DNA from: Alopecurus myosuroides
Lineage: Eukaryota; Streptophyta; Magnoliopsida; Poales; Poaceae
Length of the DNA: 64,000 bases
Assembly: GCA_028641055.1 (NCBI GenBank)
Contig: CM054059.1
Span: forward strand, 109,876,263-109,940,262
Direction of reading: 5' to 3'
In this document: in pieces, positions 42,367 to 54,593 of the stretch
Layout of the letters: each line of letters starts with the position of its first letter
How positions within the stretch are numbered: position 1 is the first letter of the stretch
Made by a program: the position numbers and the translations under genes
Notes under the pieces: generated by a model
What the model was told of the DNA's origin: nothing
Seen by the model: the letters and a program-made list of their open reading frames with translations, nothing else
The model's database searches: none

Positions 42367-45300
42367 TGTGGTGATCCAGTACACCACTGCATGTGTAGTG
42401 CACAAGTCGGTGACATAATACTCACAGAAGGAATTATCTGTGAATATTACATCTCTCAGAGTGGTACAACAGAAACAAAGCAGGTCCAAGCAAAGCTATA
42501 GGATACAAACTTCATTACAAAATCTTGAGAATATCTTTGATGAATCAAAAAGATCTCCTGCAAAAGAAACATCATAAGAAGCAATTCGAAGCTCCAAGCT
42601 GGAGAATAACTCTAGCTCAGAACTAACTCCACTACGGCTGATGTAAGCTCTAATCTATGGCTTATAACAGCTAATTCCAAGAATGGTCTCCACCTAAACC
42701 TTGATAGCTTCTCCTCCTCCAGTGTTGTTGATGACGATGCTTTCCTGGCTAAGTAAGAGATGACTCCACCTAGCTTCCTTAGACAACGATGGCTTCTCGA
42801 TGACGACTTCCATAGGGCTTCAATTCTAAGCAGGGGGTCAAACGGGAACGAATGAGTAACGAGCGTTACTCAGCAAGTTCATGATATATAGTGGGTAGTT
42901 TGATGCACTAACTATAGCTTTAGACTCAAAAGAGTCCTCAGCTAATGCAGGTTTTTGTAAAACTTTCTTCAAGAGGTTTCTTTTAATTCTGAAAACTATG
43001 CCCGCCAGACCATCACAGGACTAGAACTTCATGGAGTTGCCATTCCTGTAGCGTTCGCAGTTCCTTCCCGGAACAGGGGGTAACATGTCACATCCTTTTA
43101 CACTCTGCAGAGGTGGGTTACTTTACCCATGGACGACCAAGACCATGTTGCACAACCAGGTGTACATTCTTGTCCACTCCCACTCAGGTGTGGGGCCCGG
43201 TTGTTGGTCCAAACCAAACCGTGCTTATCCGCACAACGCATGCCCACCCATTTCCACCAGCAGGTTGAACCCCTGATTCCACCCCTCACGATGGAGACCT
43301 AGGCGCCCCTGGCAGACACTCATAGACCCCAGAGTCCGTGGGACGTAAGGGCTCCCACCCATGTGCATGTAGTCCAGCAAGACCTACAGCGTACGTCTGT
43401 GGCAGTCCGTTGACATGCGAACGAGAGAAGATCACAGCTGACTTACTCCCCCCATAGAAGACCCATGGTCAACGCGGTATTTACGACGCACCGAGTTCTG
43501 ACGGCATTTGTGATTAATTCCTAGGTAATACTTTCCCATGCAGATGGAACCTTCCTTTGACCTATTCATCTTACCATGGTCCCATCCGCCCACCAAACAG
43601 AACACTACCACTCAGGTAGTCATTCAATTAGTCATATTATTATAAAAATAGGATCATGCATTCTTTTGAGACTAGGTGGTAATACGATAGAGTTTTTGCA
43701 ATTATTTTGTTATGAAGTACTACAAAGGATATGAGCAAGTGATGAACTTGCCTGAGATGGAAATAACAATAATAATCCAGGTCTTCGGGTTCGAGGTAGC
43801 GTAGAAAATCCCGACATCTGAAAGATAGAAAAGTAGTCCCGGTAAGGACTACAAAAAACAATGGCAAGATGATACATGCATAGTAATGAGATGCATCGTG
43901 AATTACCCTAGAAAACACCCCAGCTTACAAGTGTAAGCCTCGTTTGACACAATAACTTACTGACATAGGTTTTAGGTGAAATGTTTCATTACTTGTGGTG
44001 ATGTGGTTATTACTTCTTTTAGACTTACATGTGTTTCACTTTTACTTAGCAAACAATTGTTATCATGTTTAAGTAGAAGTGGTATCACATAATTAAACGA
44101 GAAAACAATAACATATGGAAAACAACTATTAAAAAGATAATAAACATGTTTGATTTTATGTTCAAAAGTGTAGAGCTAATGACAAAGATTTTAATTGAAA
44201 ATGAGGGACTAGTACAACTAAATCTATCATCACATAACTTTCTAATGACTTGTGATGATAGGTTTAGTAGGTGTGAAAACACTAGGGTTTTCTTAATAAG
44301 GAAAATAATGTTTGTGGTAGCTCTTTATGGTTATAATGGAATATTATAGAATTCCATTATACCTCTAAATACAATTTTATAAGTTTAACAAAATGTTTTA
44401 TGATTGACATATTTGAATTGGAAATTCTTTTCTCTTTAATTTGATATAATATGCAATGCTTTCTAAGAATATTGAATTAATTATTAACTTATTAATTTTA
44501 AATGAATTAAATGACTAGACAAATATTGCACACATGAAAATTTGGTCAAATGACTATGAAAACATCATAGATGAGTTGCATTTGTCATTTGGAGCATTTT
44601 GGTATATAACTTGTATTTTTCTGATTTTATGAATTATTTCTTATTTTTCTCAATTTTAAATGATTTAATTTAATTAAAGAAAATTTTAAATTTTATCAAT
44701 TATTTTTTGGAAAATTTGATAATCATTTAGATTATATTTTTTCTAATCAATTTGGTATATTAGTTATATTTTTCTGATTAATAGAATTAGAGTTATTGAT
44801 TTATTAAATTTATTTGTTTTCTGCCAATTTTGAATTGACAGGTGGGTCCCACCTATCATATTCAGTTTTTATTCAAAAAATAAAAGAAAAGGGCTAATGA
44901 CTTCACTGTGATGTCACAATGACATCACACGAACTCAATTCCTCACATATGGATTGAATTCGAGAGATAGATTCCAAATTGACCAAATTAAATCCTATAC
45001 AGGGCTAGACAGGAGCAAGGGGAGTCGAAGGAGCGACGCTCGGGACCAAATGGTCACCGGAGCTGCCGGCGGTGAGCTCAGACGCGGTTGCGCAACACGG
45101 CTAACTGCGACACGACGAATTCGTCCATGAAATTCACAACGGAGAGTACCCACGTGTGCGCGAGCTCACCAGGACTGTGTTGATGAAGTTGGTTGAGCAC
45201 GGCGAGGTCGGAATTGCCGGCGCGCTTCCACGGCGGCCGGAACAGAGAGCAGAGGGAACGGAGAAATTCTCCGGATCCCGGCCTTCCCAGCAAACAAAGT

Positions 45301-48300
45301 TTGGTGGAGAGGTAGAGGGAAACACGGCGCACCCGATGATGGCCTCAGCTCGTCCAGAGGTGGCCGGATTCGTCGGCAGTGGTCGGTCGCCGTACGGGCT
45401 AGGGTTCCATTTTTTGCGTGCTAGAGAGCGAGAGAGAGAGAGGGGAAAATGACCGAGGGGATAGAGGAGAGTGTGGGCGTCGACGATATGATCTTCTCCT
45501 CCCGAGGGCGGCTAGCAAGACGTGGCATGGAGGCGTCAGCGGCAGTGACACGCACGGTGCCGTACTGGAGGAAGACAAAAGGAAATTTTTCCGCATAACC
45601 CCCTGAGAAGATTTGGAAATTGCACATAAACCCTTCTGTGGCTGAAAACAGAGTAGAAGTGATGTTTTCAGGGCCTTTTTGTTAATAGAAAAATTATTAA
45701 AAATTATATTTGAAAATCTCATTAAATTTGCAACCTCACCATGTTTTGTTTTGGTGAATTTGAGCAATATTTGTATTTTTTTATTTAGGATGCTAGATTA
45801 AGTGATTTTTGTTATTTCTCACCATTTAATTGATTAAATGGCTTTACAATTATTTTAAGCATGATTATCATGAGCACACAATGAACATGTGGTTTAACAA
45901 GGTGATAAAACTTAATTGGAAAATTTTAGGTATAATTCCTTATAGAAAGTAATTTAGTAAAACTACTTGGTACTGGTTCTATGCTCTGTTATGAAAGTCA
46001 TTCAATTTGGAATTTTATTCCATGTCACACCAAATGATTTTTAGTGGGTAAAGGAACTTGTTTTCTTTTATAATAATATGTTATTTTCATAGTTAAAACT
46101 CTTAGCAATTTTGGTTGGCATCTTACTGAAGTGTGTGTATCCTATGTTTGCTGTTTTCAGTACTTGATCAAGTGGAAAACATGTGTGGTTTTGGAATCTT
46201 ATTTGGTTGTTTCCACATAGGTTCCAATATGGATATTATCCATGTTGTTTTAGAACATGTACCCATTTACATAGTTATATGTGGATGAACTTTTGTTATC
46301 AACGGTTAGTCTTACATATGAAAAGGATATGGAACACAAGGTATTAAGCTTTTTACCATTAACCTCCACATATCAAGACATGTGGATGAAATGGCTGGTT
46401 ATTATTTCATACTTGATAATTATTTCCATTAAAGATATTATTATGAGTTCATCATCTCTGATGAGCTTGACAGAGGTTATTGGTTCTCTATTATATCCTA
46501 ATGATTCACCGGATAATTACTTATGATCCCTTACTGAGGCAGTGTTGCTTCTTGTGATCTTCTCTTGCTTGATATTCTTCTCTCTAGTTACCACTAGTCT
46601 TCTGTTATCACCTTTCTCCATTGCAGGTAGGTTCCTCTCTTGGTTTCCAACCTCAACTGTCTCACCACTGTGGTGAAAACATCCAATTACTCCAAGCAAG
46701 GATTTTACTTACATGATTGCAAAAGAAAGTGAGTTTATTTTATGACATCAAGTTGCCATGTGCATATAAGAAGAATTTGTTAACAAGTGGGCCAGACTTG
46801 CCTCCAAATTACTAATCATATACAATAGGCTGAGATGTACTAGATTATCAAACCTTAAATTTGTTTGTGTATGACACTCAATTGTTTGAGTATACAAAAG
46901 TGGTATGTTAACAAGGTAATTAGTCTTGTTACCAAACTACTTCTATATAACACTAACATTGGAATATCACACTATTTCAAGAGGGTTAATAAAGATCATA
47001 TCAGGCTATAAGAGTTTCCAAGTACTCTTATAGAAGATTAGAGTAGCACTTCTAGCACACTCTAAATAATCTTCTTGAAGATCACCCTGTGGTAATTCCT
47101 CATTTCTGGTGAGTTGCTTCTCTTGCAGAATGATTCAAAGAAAATTGGAAAACAAGATAATCTAGACAAAGTAGAAAGATCTTGATTAAGACTTAGTTAA
47201 TCTTTTATGCTTCTTCATTATACTTGTTATTTTGTTTCCGTAAGATATGTTGTTATGACATACATGATTGGGTTTTCTTAGTTTCCAATTTACTTCCTCT
47301 ACTAGAGGTTATAATTTGTTGTTACTCAATACTTGTATCCAAATATACTTTATTGTTGAAGGTTGATTTGAATAGAAGTGTGGAATGCTTATGGAATGAT
47401 GGCTTAATAGTAAGATGATCCAATGGTTCATTGGTGTGTTGAGATTTCATATGCTCACTTGTATAAGATGAATAAGACAATGAGCATGAAAAGATTATTG
47501 GGGTTTAATATTTTAAGTCAGAGTTGGTAGATGTTTTCTCAGGGTGTCATGTTGTTATTTTATGTTCCTCATTTGTAAACATAATGCAGACATAGAGGTT
47601 TGGAAAGATCATATGTAATGATCTAGGTGTAACAGTAACTTATGAAGATTTATTTCTTCTTTTAGATACTTCTTTTATGGTTGATGAGATATGTACATAT
47701 TCGATAAATGTGTTAATACAATTATTATTGCATTTCCCACTTGTGGGTTTTGAGTTAACACTTGTTTGTGTCACTTGTGTTCTATTGAAACTTTGTTATT
47801 TACTTGTGATGGTTCGCCTGATAATTATGAGATGATTTATAGAGATGTTGTGGAAATGAATTTATAACTTAGGAAGTTGTTGTTTTATAAAAGATCACAT
47901 CTCTGTTGATGAAATGGTTCAATTATGCATTACTCATTTGTGAAAGTATGATCATCAGTTATGTGCTCTGGATACTCACCCCTCTTTGAGTTCTAGATCC
48001 CTAGTGAATTATCCCAGGTCACTTAAAGACTTGTGGTTAAGCTTGTTGAGAATTTGTTTTGGTCAAAACCAATTTATGGTTTGTGTAACCAAATGATTTG
48101 GTGTTTTAAGATACATGTTATAAAGATCATTCCAAATGTACTCTTGACTAGATGAACTAGACCTATTTCATCATGTCAAGTGAAACATTGGTCACTTTGG
48201 TTTGTTTAAACTTTCGCGCCAAAATTTCCCGTATTTTCAGATGCATGCTTTGCGAATGCACATATTAAATTTAGATCCTTATAACCTCCCAAACACTGGG

Positions 48301-48308
48301 ATGTTACA
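42367..48308 (+). mobile_element. Very long solo LTR of a gypsy-type element
   Basis: The segment starts TGTGGTGATCC and ends GGGATGTTACA, with the 5-bp duplication TGAAC at 42362-42366 and 48309-48313. No primer binding site follows the right end and no polypurine tract or coding sequence is attached. So it is best read as a solo LTR of 5942 bp left by LTR-LTR recombination. It is AT-rich with a GC-rich block at about 45000-45600. LTRs of 4-5 kb are known in Triticeae LARD/Sukkula-type elements. Frames inside are short and unrecognisable. The left end could instead lie near 43920, so confidence is moderate. Confidence 0.6.
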
Positions 48309-48786
48309 TGAACTTAGGCCATTTGGATCCATGACATGCAGCAATTTTCCTGTTTGTTTTGGGTGATGTACTAGGTTGACTTCAAAATGCCAGCCTGCCT
48401 TCGCAGGCGTACTCAGCTCATTAGGACCGTTGGTGTGCATGAATTTGACCTATTTTTTTTGGTTGATCTGCTTGGTGCATTTCCATATTTCATTTCGAAG
48501 GTTTTGTGTCTCAATCGGGTTGGTGGAGCCAAACATGAAGGGTGTCAAGAAAAAGTCTAGCTAGTCGAGAGGGAAGATGTGGTGTGGCAGGACGATAAGA
48601 CTTGACGATGGACAAGAAGACTGGCATGTTTCCTGACGCCACACACTCACTTGTGAAGACCTATCGTCGTTGAGGACAACACATTTCCAAGCAGAGGAGA
48701 GTGATGAGGGCATCCCATTGAAGGTTGGAAGACTTGGACAATTAACAATATGTAAAGTCTAATGTTGTGTCAGCTAGCCCTATGTG

Positions 48787-50543
48787 CACAACAAGGAAAT
48801 TGCTTATAGCCATAAGCCTACCAGTAGCAGGGCACCATAAGTCCACACCGGTGGTAGTATGGGACCGAGTTTCGTAATATAGCAGTAGTGTAGGATATAA
48901 TAACTGTCGTATGTAAGAAACTAGTACTACCCTGTCGATTCTGATCCACGCCACATGTGTTTGTACCCCGGAGCCTACATCAGGCAAAAATTATACTCAC
49001 GCAACGATACTTATCCACGCCAAAGGCACGTAACTTACAACTGGCGTGGCTGGATCTTCCAATGCCAGTACTTGGTTACAGGGTTAGAATGTGTGTGTGG
49101 GCCTCATCTCCATCTTTCTTCACTCTTACTCACTTCCTCTCCCTCCTTTCTACCGAGCCACGGTGCCACCAATGCAGCCGCACGTCCCTTGTCCCCGTCC
49201 TCGCACTTCTGTCGCCGCCGTTGCCTGCTCTCATCGTTGTCCACGCTGACGCCACTTCCTTCAGCTGCCGATGTCCAGAAGGAAGCCACTCCCTTCCGTC
49301 GTCGTCGCTGCCTCCTGCCACCGTTGCCACCTCCCCCACCGACGTCAACACCCCTCCTCCCCGTCCGGTGAGTGTCTCCCACTTATCAATCTAGTTGATT
49401 TGTATTTAGTGTTTTCTAAGTTAGATGATCTAGAAAAATTAATGTTGTGATTTAGTGTAGATTGTCTAGGTTATTTAGATGCATGATTGGCGTTGTTTTA
49501 TTACTGTACGTTTTCTAGTATTGAGATGCGTAGTGTAGATGATTGGTGTAGATTTTTTACCATCTGTGTAGATTTATAATTAGTGTAGATGCATGATTGG
49601 TCTTTGTTTAGAATTACTTACATGTTTAATTACATGCAACTTCTCTTAAGGTCTCTGAATGGAATACATATGCGACTACCGTGGGACAAGAGGGTAAGCG
49701 GAAGCTTGCAGGTCGTTAAATGCCCTGAGTTCACGTGCTTAAGGGGCCCGTCCAAGTCCTTCTACACAGACATTTCAGAGTACTTTCTAGATAAGATGGT
49801 ATATATCTAATTCAACATTTGATTTTTTTCTCTTAAATCTATTCAATTAGAAATGTCTAGTTATTCTTTATAATTTTGTTTAGTGCATCCCCTGCATGGG
49901 AAGACATGAAGTACTAAAGAATATAAACATGACCCTTCACGAGGAGATCATGGCTGTGACCCAGCTGACCATGTCAAATGGCCGTTTCTACAAAGTTTCT
50001 GTTAGGAATGAAGTGCCCTTCTTGGAGAGAAATGGCATAAGTGGAAGGGTTTCAAGGTGATCAAGGGGAGAAGATATGGTTGTTGTTTCAGGCGTCCGCT
50101 AATAAGTTTACGGTATACTACGCACTATAGTTTGTTCGTCTTTATGCTTTGTAGTTCGTAATGGTTGCTAGTGATAATTGGTTGTCGCATACACTAGTAT
50201 TGGTGAATTCCTACTAGTTATTATCTTCCGTATTCTAACTATTATGTTACATTGTTTTGTTATGTGTTGGATCCCATAAAAAATATTCTTGTTGCTGTTA
50301 TATTCAAGCAAAGAGACATTTTTTTTCGAAATATCATTACTAACATGGCGTAGCCAGACCATGCCACTAACCAGAACTTACTACTGGCGTGTATTGCAAT
50401 GCCACATGTGTTCTTTACACTACTTGTGTAGCAAAAAATGCCAGTGCTAATAAATAATACTGGCGCAAGGTCACTGGCATGTGACTTCCCCGCCAGTAGT
50501 AAAAAAAAACCTCACACCGGTGGTAAGTTGTTTCTTTGTAATG
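48787..50543. mobile_element. CACTA-3: decayed non-autonomous CACTA element
   Basis: The left end CACAACAAGGAAATTGC and the complement of the right end CATTACAAAGAAACAAC both derive from a CACTACAAGGAAA-type terminus with a few substitutions. GTG flanks at 48784-48786 and 50544-50546 as a 3-bp duplication. Subterminal motifs (ACTGGCGTG, TGCCAGT, CACACCGGTGGTA) recur near both ends. The LTR sequence interrupted by it resumes cleanly. No transposase is seen. Confidence 0.7.
49090..50060 (+). pseudogene. Gene-like remnant inside CACTA-3, product unknown
   Basis: A CT-rich leader and a Cys/Ser/Pro-rich GC block (49090-49380) are followed, after a long AT-rich intron-like gap, by frames reading LPWDKRVSGSLQVVKCPEFTCLR (49660 on) and, after another gap with a TTTAG acceptor near 49880, CIPCMGRHEVLKNINMTLHE ... 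GRFYKVSVRNEVPFLERNG. Exon-intron base composition contrasts suggest a captured gene or the element's own second gene. I do not recognise the protein. Confidence 0.35.
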
Positions 50544-51018
50544 GTGTCTTATTGTTTTCGTCCGAAACTTCTAATAGGTTTGGTTATATCCTTAGGAGTC
50601 CAAATAAATTAGAATTCATTTGTGTTTTGGTTTGGGCATGTCCAACCGACTAGGTGTTGGCCACCAATCAATAAAGGAGCAGGTGGTTGTGTTTAGGTCA
50701 GGTTGAAACTTATGTAGAACTTTGAGTTCAACGTGTTCACTATCCCTAGGGGATTGCCAAGTTGTGATTGCGTCTCGGGCGATCGTCTAGTTATCCAATG
50801 AAGTGATGATTGCATGGAGGTTCTTGTATTGTGAAGGATTATAGACCGTGCCAAGGTTTGAGGCGCGTAGTTTATCTCCACGTTCCTTGCTGGATTCTTT
50901 CTCATCTTCGGGTTGCGTGGATTGATCCCATGATTGGTTTGCTATATGTTGGTCTTCCAGTGAAAGATCGTGCAAGAACTCTGGCATCACCCCCTAGATC
51001 TTTATCATCATCTCATCA

Positions 51019-52362
51019 AACCTCGGGTGACCCTGACCGGTATTTTTTTCATCCATATGTGGCACCTAAATACCCTTCTCCATGCGAAATTGTTGGACCT
51101 GATGAATCAGGCCCTTCCAACCACTTCCTCACATAGAGGCCAACTGATCTTTCACAACATTAACTAGTTCCATTGCATGCATAATATCAAGATCCTTTTT
51201 TTCTGTAAAACATATGAAAGCTCATCCATGAGGGTAAGAAGCTTTATATACGTTTTAAAACGAAAGCAAATTTTTAGTTCTCCATTTTCTCTATCAAACT
51301 CGTTGCTTGGGTCAATCCAGGCCCCTCATCATTGACCTCACGGTGAACATGCAATGTTGCCAACCAAAGTTGGTGCAAACCGCAAAGGAAGCAAAGCTTT
51401 ATATTGTGAACCCCACCTTGTATCACTTGTTTATTCAACTTTCTTACACTAGATATATCACCCCTTTTAAGCATATATACACTATATGTTGTTAATGTTC
51501 TCCTGTACGCATATCTCTTATTTTGCAAAATGCACTTATTATGTTCACAATCAAGGAGATGTACTCATAGAAATCGTGAATAAATGAACAAGAACTAGCA
51601 ACAGAGACAAGTATCTATTGCAATATAGGTGCTAGCGTGGAAGAAGGTTGTGTTCTCGTCGCCCAGCTTGCAAAGACGGAAGGAATAATGTTCTTCCATC
51701 TTTCTACAGAATTCAGGTCCTTAAAATAACTGTAGAGAATTTAGCATGTAAGCGACTGTTATTTTTTGTATGACCTATATACATTCTGAAAACTGGCATT
51801 CTGCTATTTCTGCGCTTCGGTTATATTTTTTTCATTGGTATATTCAATTGAGCGGCATAATAATTTATAATCTGTAAACTGGCTATGGAGGCCATTTGTG
51901 TGTCTCTCCAAATGTGAAATGCAGAGCTAGTAGTGTTCAATACAGCTGCATTACCCTAAAACCGTTATTCAGACTACATCATGTACTCCCTTGTATCTCA
52001 GAGCTAAACAAATAGCGGCAAGTTTCGAGAAAAGGTAGAAGCATGTGAGAGAGATTTCTGGCCATGATATCGAGGTACTGTAGAAGGGCATGCTGATGAA
52101 TTTTGTTGTGCCCACAAGCTTTCTTGCAGCAGCAGGATGGTAGCAAAAATTAGTACTTGCATTACGACCAAAAGATGACAAGTTTCCTTGTCTTGTATAC
52201 TCGCCTCAACGTAGAGTACCCGGAAGACGACGCTACTACGTGTCTCACGCCCCTCAATCATGTTCGATGACAAAATGATCGTTCAGACCAAGTCGAAAGA
52301 ATAGCTAATGGCTGAATGCTAATCTTAGTTCCTGATCATCAGCATGGCTTCATGCCAGTGCC
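51019..52362. other. Interval between the LTR element and the GATA locus; likely includes the GATA 3' UTR
   Basis: 51019-52000 is AT-rich and has no gene that I can see. 52000-52362 lies immediately downstream of the GATA stop codon (minus strand) and could be its 3' UTR. A frame at 52004-52273 (minus) has no domain. Confidence 0.4.
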
Positions 52363-54004
52363 TCAGTTGTCCATGGCAGCGAGGAATGCCGCAGCTCGCT
52401 CGGAGCGTCTGGCCTCGGCGGTGGCGCGGATGACAGGAAAGGCCTGCTCGTCCAGGTCGAGGCGGAGGGGCAGCGGGGAGGAAGAAGTGGGGCCGTTCGC
52501 CGGTGGGAGCAGCAGCTGGCCTTCCATAAGCACGCTGTGCACCTCATCGTGGCAGGCTGCGATGGCCTCGTTCTGGAGGTGCATCTTGACTGCACGGGCG
52601 TAGTTGTTGGAGTACAGCAGCGGCGAGAAGGCGGGGCTGTTCGCTGGGCGGTACTCGGCGAGCAGCCGGCCTTTCTTCCTGAACACCATGCCGCACGCGT
52701 TGCACAGCGAGTGGGGCCCCTCCGGCCCCTGGCGCCACTCTGGTGTATTCTCCGTCGCGCAGTGTGTGCATTGGCGGCGCCGGCGCTGCGGCACCACGGG
52801 TGGCGTTGCCGTCGTCGGCACATTGGCTTGTCGACAAGTCGTTTCCCTTGCCGTCACACGCCGTCGCCCCTTGGTCCTCGCCCGGGACACCAGGGAGAAG
52901 GCGGGGTTGTCCGCCCGTGGGCGCTCCCGGAGCAGCTGCACTTCCATGGACTCCTCGCCGCGGGGGGCCTCGGCAGCAGCGACCTGCATCTCACCGGTGG
53001 CCTCGTTCCGGCGGTGCATCTCGAGTACACGTTTGTATCTGTTGGAGTGCAGCAGGGGCGAGAAGGTGGGGCTGTTCGCCGGGCGGTACTCAGGGAGCAG
53101 CCGCCCTTTCTTCTTGAACACCACGCCGCACGCGTTGCACAGTGTGCGGGGGCCCTCCGGCCCCTCGCGCCACTGCGGTGTTTTCTCCGTCGCGCAGCGT
53201 GTGCACCGCCGCACGGTCTCCTTCGCGAGCAGCCGCCTTTTCTTCTTGAACACCACGCCGCACGCGTTGCACAGCGTGTGCGGACCCTCCGGTCCCTCAC
53301 GCCACCGTGATGTTTTCTCCGTCTCGCAGCGTGTGCACCGGCGAACGGTCCCCTTCTCGGTGGTCGGGGAGGAAGTGGGACCGTTCGCCGGTGGGTCCAT
53401 AAGCACGACGTGCATCTCACCGGTCGCCGAGGTCTCGTTCCGGCGCTGCATCCCGAGTACACGGCTGTATCTGTTGGATTGCAGTAGCGGCGAGAAGGCA
53501 GGGCTGTTCGCCGGGCGGTACTCAGGGAGCAGCCGTCCTTTCATCTTGAACACCGTGCCGCACGCGTTGCACAGTGTGCAGGGACCCTCCGGTCCCTCGC
53601 GCCACAGTGTATTCTCCGTGCCGCAGTGTGTGCACCGGCGCATGGTCTCCTTCTCGGCGCGCAAGTCACCGTCCGGCGGCACGTTGCCTTGTGGACAAGT
53701 CGTTTCCATCGCCGTCACACGCCGCCGCCCCTTGGTCCTCGCCCGTGGCACATCAGGAGCCGACGCCTCCTCTTCCACCTCCACCATCATGGTCTCCACC
53801 GACGGGAACTTGTCCTTGTTCGAAAGCCATTCCAGCTCCTCCTCCTCGTTGGCATCTCCCCAGGGCACCTCTGAGCACTGCAAGAAGGACGAATTCTTAG
53901 CATCTAACAAAACCCGGCCGGCCATGGAAGGAGGAACCAGGGTCTACCGTGTGGTCAAAGAAGCCATCCAAGCTGATAGGTAGCGCTTCAGGCAGAGCCG
54001 CCAT
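52363..54004 (-). CDS. Four-finger GATA-type zinc-finger transcription factor (two-exon model)
   Basis: Model: exon 54004-53948 ([19 protein letters not shown]), intron 53947-53878 (70 bp, CACACG|GTAGAC to CTTGCAG|TGC), exon 53877-52363, giving 523 residues. The stretch after the intron ([20 protein letters not shown]) matches the N-terminal signature of plant GATA subfamily I factors, as do the tails [19 protein letters not shown] and [15 protein letters not shown] after the fingers. Fingers lie at residues 101-125, 200-225, 244-269 and 389-414. Fingers 2-4 are C-X2-C-X18-C-X2-C with LCNACG; finger 1 has X17 and may not fold. The basic linker [12 protein letters not shown] occurs before fingers 1 and 4. 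Subfamily I members normally have one finger and about 250-400 residues. It is expected to be a nuclear regulator binding WGATAR sites. The frame is intact. Upstream coding sequence may belong to the same gene. Confidence 0.75.
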
Positions 54005-54584
54005 ATCGTTGCCAGCTGCCAAATCCTCCTTGCTGCTCGAACGGCGCTCCTTCGAAGGGCGGCCTCGATGGCGGTGGGAGATGGAGTCCAGCAGCCGCCC
54101 TTTCAACAACTGCTGGCCCCGGCGGTGGCGGGGATTGGAGAGCCGGCCTATCAAGAACCGTTGGCCGCACGCACTGCACAGCGTGCTGGGGCCGTCCGGC
54201 CCCCGGAGCCACCTTGGCGTCTTCTCCGACGCGCAGTTCAGGCACGGGGGGGTGCTTGCTCGAAGGGTCGCGGCAGCGGCGGCCGGGGTTGGAGTGCTGC
54301 AGCCGTCCTTTCTTGAACCGATGCCAGCACATACTGCACAGTGTGCCGGGTCCATCAGGCCCCCGGTACCACCTTGGTGTGTTCTCCGACGCGCAGTGCG
54401 TGCACCGGCACCACTGAGGCGCCATCGCACCCCGCCTCATGGCCACCGCCAGATGGGCCGGCGCCGGTTCCACCTCCACCGCCAAGGTATCCAATGTTGG
54501 GAACACGTCGTCGGCCTTGTTCAAAACACACTCATCATCCTGCCGCGCCTCCTGCCCCTCTTCTCCTTCCGCCGCCTCTAATCC
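53948..54584 (-). pseudogene. Two further GATA-like fingers directly upstream, broken by one homopolymer frameshift
   Basis: After a splice acceptor TTCTTTCAG at 54585-54593, the frame reads GLEAAEGEEGQEARQDDECV, then FPTLDTLAVEVEP, a degenerate copy of the subfamily I signature seen downstream. Finger A (54404-54327) is C-X2-C-X18-C-X2-C ending CSMC. Finger B (54244-54167) is in the next frame and ends CSAC. The frame change falls at a run of seven G (plus strand 54246-54252); with six G the two fingers and the following MAALPEALP would be one frame. The block is 637 nt, one more than a multiple of three. So it is either a pseudo-exon, a sequencing error, or a real exon of a six-finger protein. 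The spacer [17 protein letters not shown] is basic. Confidence 0.65.
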
Positions 54585-54593
54585 CTGAAAGAA

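Larger units (their letters stand above)
41403..51018 (+). mobile_element. Small non-autonomous LTR retrotransposon, interrupted twice
   Basis: Two related sequences, each opening TGATGAGxxCATCCCATTGAAGG, start at 41403 and 48712; the second follows a purine tract (GCAGAGGAGAG). Landmarks shared by both include GACTAGGTGTT, AAATAAAGGAGCA and CCAAGGTTTGAGGCG. After removing the solo LTR (42367-48313) the internal part is only about 0.8 kb, with no gag or pol. The whole element would be about 1.9 kb, in the range of TRIM or SMART-like elements, or a deletion derivative of a copia. The flanks GGTCC and AACCT do not form a duplication, so my LTR end may be off. Confidence 0.65.
48712..51018 (+). 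repeat. 3' LTR of the small LTR element, split by CACTA-3
   Basis: The first 75 bp match the start of the 5' LTR; similarity resumes at about 50547 and runs to 51018. It was a full LTR before CACTA-3 inserted. Confidence 0.65.

Noticed and set aside
52604..53983. A 459-codon plus-strand open frame over the GATA gene
   Set aside because: It is the reverse complement of the repeated finger modules. GC-rich, repeated codons keep the opposite strand open. Its translation has no domain, while the minus strand shows clear GATA fingers.
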